Made by a program: the position numbers and the translations under genes. The notes under the pieces were generated by a model. The model was not told where the DNA came from. It ran no database searches and saw only the letters and a program-made list of their open reading frames with translations. A stretch of DNA of 60,000 nucleotides from Neoscytalidium dimidiatum (lineage: Eukaryota > Ascomycota > Dothideomycetes > Botryosphaeriales > Botryosphaeriaceae), in assembly GCA_037367355.1 (NCBI GenBank), contig JAVSCG010000030.1:1-60000 (forward strand), written 5' to 3'. Position 1 is the stretch's first letter, and each line of letters opens with the position of its first letter. Positions 58,001 to 60,000 of the stretch are shown in pieces.

Positions 58001-60000
58001 AGTCTCGTTTAGCTTTTCGAATAGAGGAGAAGTATTCGTTTCGAGTTTTTAGAAAATCTTACTTATTTACGAGCTCCGGTAAGCGTTATATAAGCCGCGT
58101 TTATTATTTAAGATTCCCTTAGGCCTTCGTTAAGATAGAATTCTACTAGGGTTTAGCTTAGGCTAGCGGGGTAGTTTTTAGAATAGCTTAGTCCGTTACT
58201 TACTATATAAGATTAGTTAGAGATTCTCCTAGTTTTTCTAATAGAAAGACTTCTTTTAAGCGGTCTTTTAGAATCTCTAGGCTAAGGTCTTTATTCTTTT
58301 CTTTTAAAATAGCTAGTTATAGGCGTAGCTTTTCTATAAAGTTCGAGGCTTTTTCTTTAAAGACTTTAGAGAATTTTTTCTAATTAGCTTTATTATAGTT
58401 AAATCTAAATTACTTAAATTCTTCTTAGTTTATTCGTTTATTTAATTAGATTTAAAATAAAATAGGGAAATAGTTAGATTTAATAGACTTAAGTATTTAC
58501 TAGTCTATTATTTTATTCGTTAGCCCTTAGCTAGAGAGTGTTAGATCTATTACTATAGGTCTATCTAAGTTTAGCCGATAGAAAGTACCTTCTCTTAGCG
58601 TATTTAGTAGGTCTAGATTATTAGATTTAATCTAATTAATTAGGATAGAGGCCCTATTCGAGTAGAGGAATCTTAGATCCTACTACGAGTAGTAAATATT
58701 AAAGTTCCCGGCTATAATACTAGGAAATTCTAGCTATTAATAGCCTAGAATACGTTCTAACGTATAAGGGGAATTATCGATTTTTTATTTCTTTTAGTTA
58801 TATAGATTAAAGAGGTAGAATTAGCTATTTTCTTCTATTATTTTTAGAACTATTAGGTTAGGGGATTTAGTTACCGCGGAGTTATAGTTAATATCTATTC
58901 CCGTTAGATAATAGGATATATATACTAATATATACGGTCTTTCCGTTAGAGAATAATCCGGTAGAATTTAAATAAACGCGGAGTAGTTAACCGACCGTCT
59001 TTCTCTAAGATTTTTAAGGTTTATTAGCTACGGTTCTTATATAAGAATTAGACTAATTTTAAGGTCGACTACTTTAGATAGAAGGCTCTTCGTAGCTAGA
59101 GTATTTCTATTTAAATTAGCTTAAAATACTCTTAGTTTATCTATAGATAAAAGAGGTTAGTTAGTTCGAGTTAAAGTAGTACTAGTACTATATATCTTTA
59201 GAGACTTTATAGCCTATAAATTAATACTTATACTCTCTTATAAGATACTCTTTTTTATAGATTTTATATATAGGAGTTCTTATATACTTTACCGTTTTAT
59301 ATCTATTTTTAAGGTAGTTACGGTATTAAATTCCCTTAGAAATAATTCGTACTTTCTCTACCTTATAGCTTATTCTATATATAAAAAGGCGGCTATTAAT
59401 AGCCTTTTTCTATTTCTTTTTAATACGGAACGAGACTATAACGGATTCTACGGATTAGTTTTCTCTTTTCTTCTTTAAGGTAGCCTAGTAGAGCTTTCCA
59501 ATAGAAGATAGACCTACGTTAAAAGTCTCTATTTTCTTCTTAATAAAGGAGTCGATTAGAATATTCTTAGTTTCCTGCGTAGAGACTTCGTAGATAATAA
59601 TCTTATACTAGGCCTTAACTAGTTTTAGGTTAGAATTAAAAAGGACTTTCCTAATAATATTCTCTTTTTCTAAGAGAAATTAGCTAGTATAGCCTTTAGT
59701 ACCCGTAATTAGAATATTTTCCTTAAACGAAAGAGAGGTTCCTTAGATAATAAGTTTATTTATAAATTCGACTTCCGTAAAAGCTAGGTTTAGATTTTAT
59801 TAGAGCTAGATTCTATTAAATTAGTTTTATAGGCCGTTATAAAAGACGGTAATTTATCTATCTTTAATAGACGTTAGTTTTACGAGCTTTAAAGTTGTTT
59901 TTTTAGTTAGTTTCTTATATAATATAGTTATAAAACTATTATTTAGAACTAAATCTACCGCTACTAAAGTATAGAAGGTAGGTTTTTTAGCCGGGGTTAG
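55036..60000 (-). mobile_element. LINE copy B (3' part, runs off the window)
   Basis: It starts with the same (TTTA)n tail as copy A and is collinear with it. RNase H lies near 56200-56235, the RT active site FYIDDISF near 57053-57076 keeps both Asp codons, and APE endonuclease lies near 58.45-59.2 kb. It is uninterrupted across the point where Gypsy-1 split copy A (near 57170) and so gives the empty site. It lies inside gag of Gypsy-1 copy C. The 5' end with its tandem repeats is not reached. Confidence 0.87.

Noticed and set aside
1..60000. Telomeric repeats or a Starship-type captain gene
   Set aside because: No TTAGGG/CCCTAA arrays and no tyrosine recombinase-like sequence were found.

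Overview
This is a piece of a filamentous ascomycete (Pezizomycotina) genome. The clues are short spliced genes (introns of 46-58 nt with fungal-type splice sites), a decayed Zn2Cys6 transcription factor, fungal Ty3/Gypsy and LINE elements, and an extreme signature of repeat-induced point mutation (RIP). In the two transposon blocks (about 1.92-34.0 kb and 39.1-60 kb) the dinucleotides CA and TG are almost absent, while CG, CT and CC persist. This is what C-to-T mutation restricted to CpA on both strands leaves behind. ATG codons vanish, CAA/CAG/TGG become stops, and no long ATG-initiated frame survives. The species cannot be named from the sequence.

Layout. 1-1.9 kb: host edge with the 3' end of an FAD oxidoreductase-like gene and a dead Zn2Cys6 regulator. 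1.92-28.9 kb: a LINE (minus strand, tandem repeats at its 5' end) split by a Ty3/Gypsy element called here Gypsy-1 (minus strand, 717/718-bp LTRs), which is itself split by a second Ty3/Gypsy element, Gypsy-2 (plus strand, 11,757 bp, 148-bp LTRs). 28.9-34.0 kb: an older, more AT-rich Gypsy relic carrying two solo Gypsy-1 LTRs in opposite orientations and a damaged copy of a Gag-only element. 34.0-39.1 kb: a gene island of normal composition with a tRNA-Val-like sequence, an intact three-exon DUF7924 / PD-(D/E)XK-like gene, a small unrecognised spliced gene and a 153-bp tandem repeat. 39.1-60 kb: Gypsy-1 copy C, interrupted by Gypsy-1 copy B, which holds a 1,835-bp Gag-only LTR element; copy C is then interrupted by a second LINE copy that runs off the window.

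The insertions are defined to the base by matching LTR ends and 5-bp target-site duplications. Several duplications differ between their two copies only by RIP-type transitions, so insertion came before mutation. Within the blocks nothing is expected to encode a working protein. The live genes are those in the 34-39 kb island and, probably, the partial gene at the left edge. The most unusual items are the roughly 3-kb candidate third ORF in Gypsy-2, the Gag-only element that shares end sequences with Gypsy-1, the seven-residue coding minisatellite in Gypsy-1, and the tandem repeats at the LINE 5' end.
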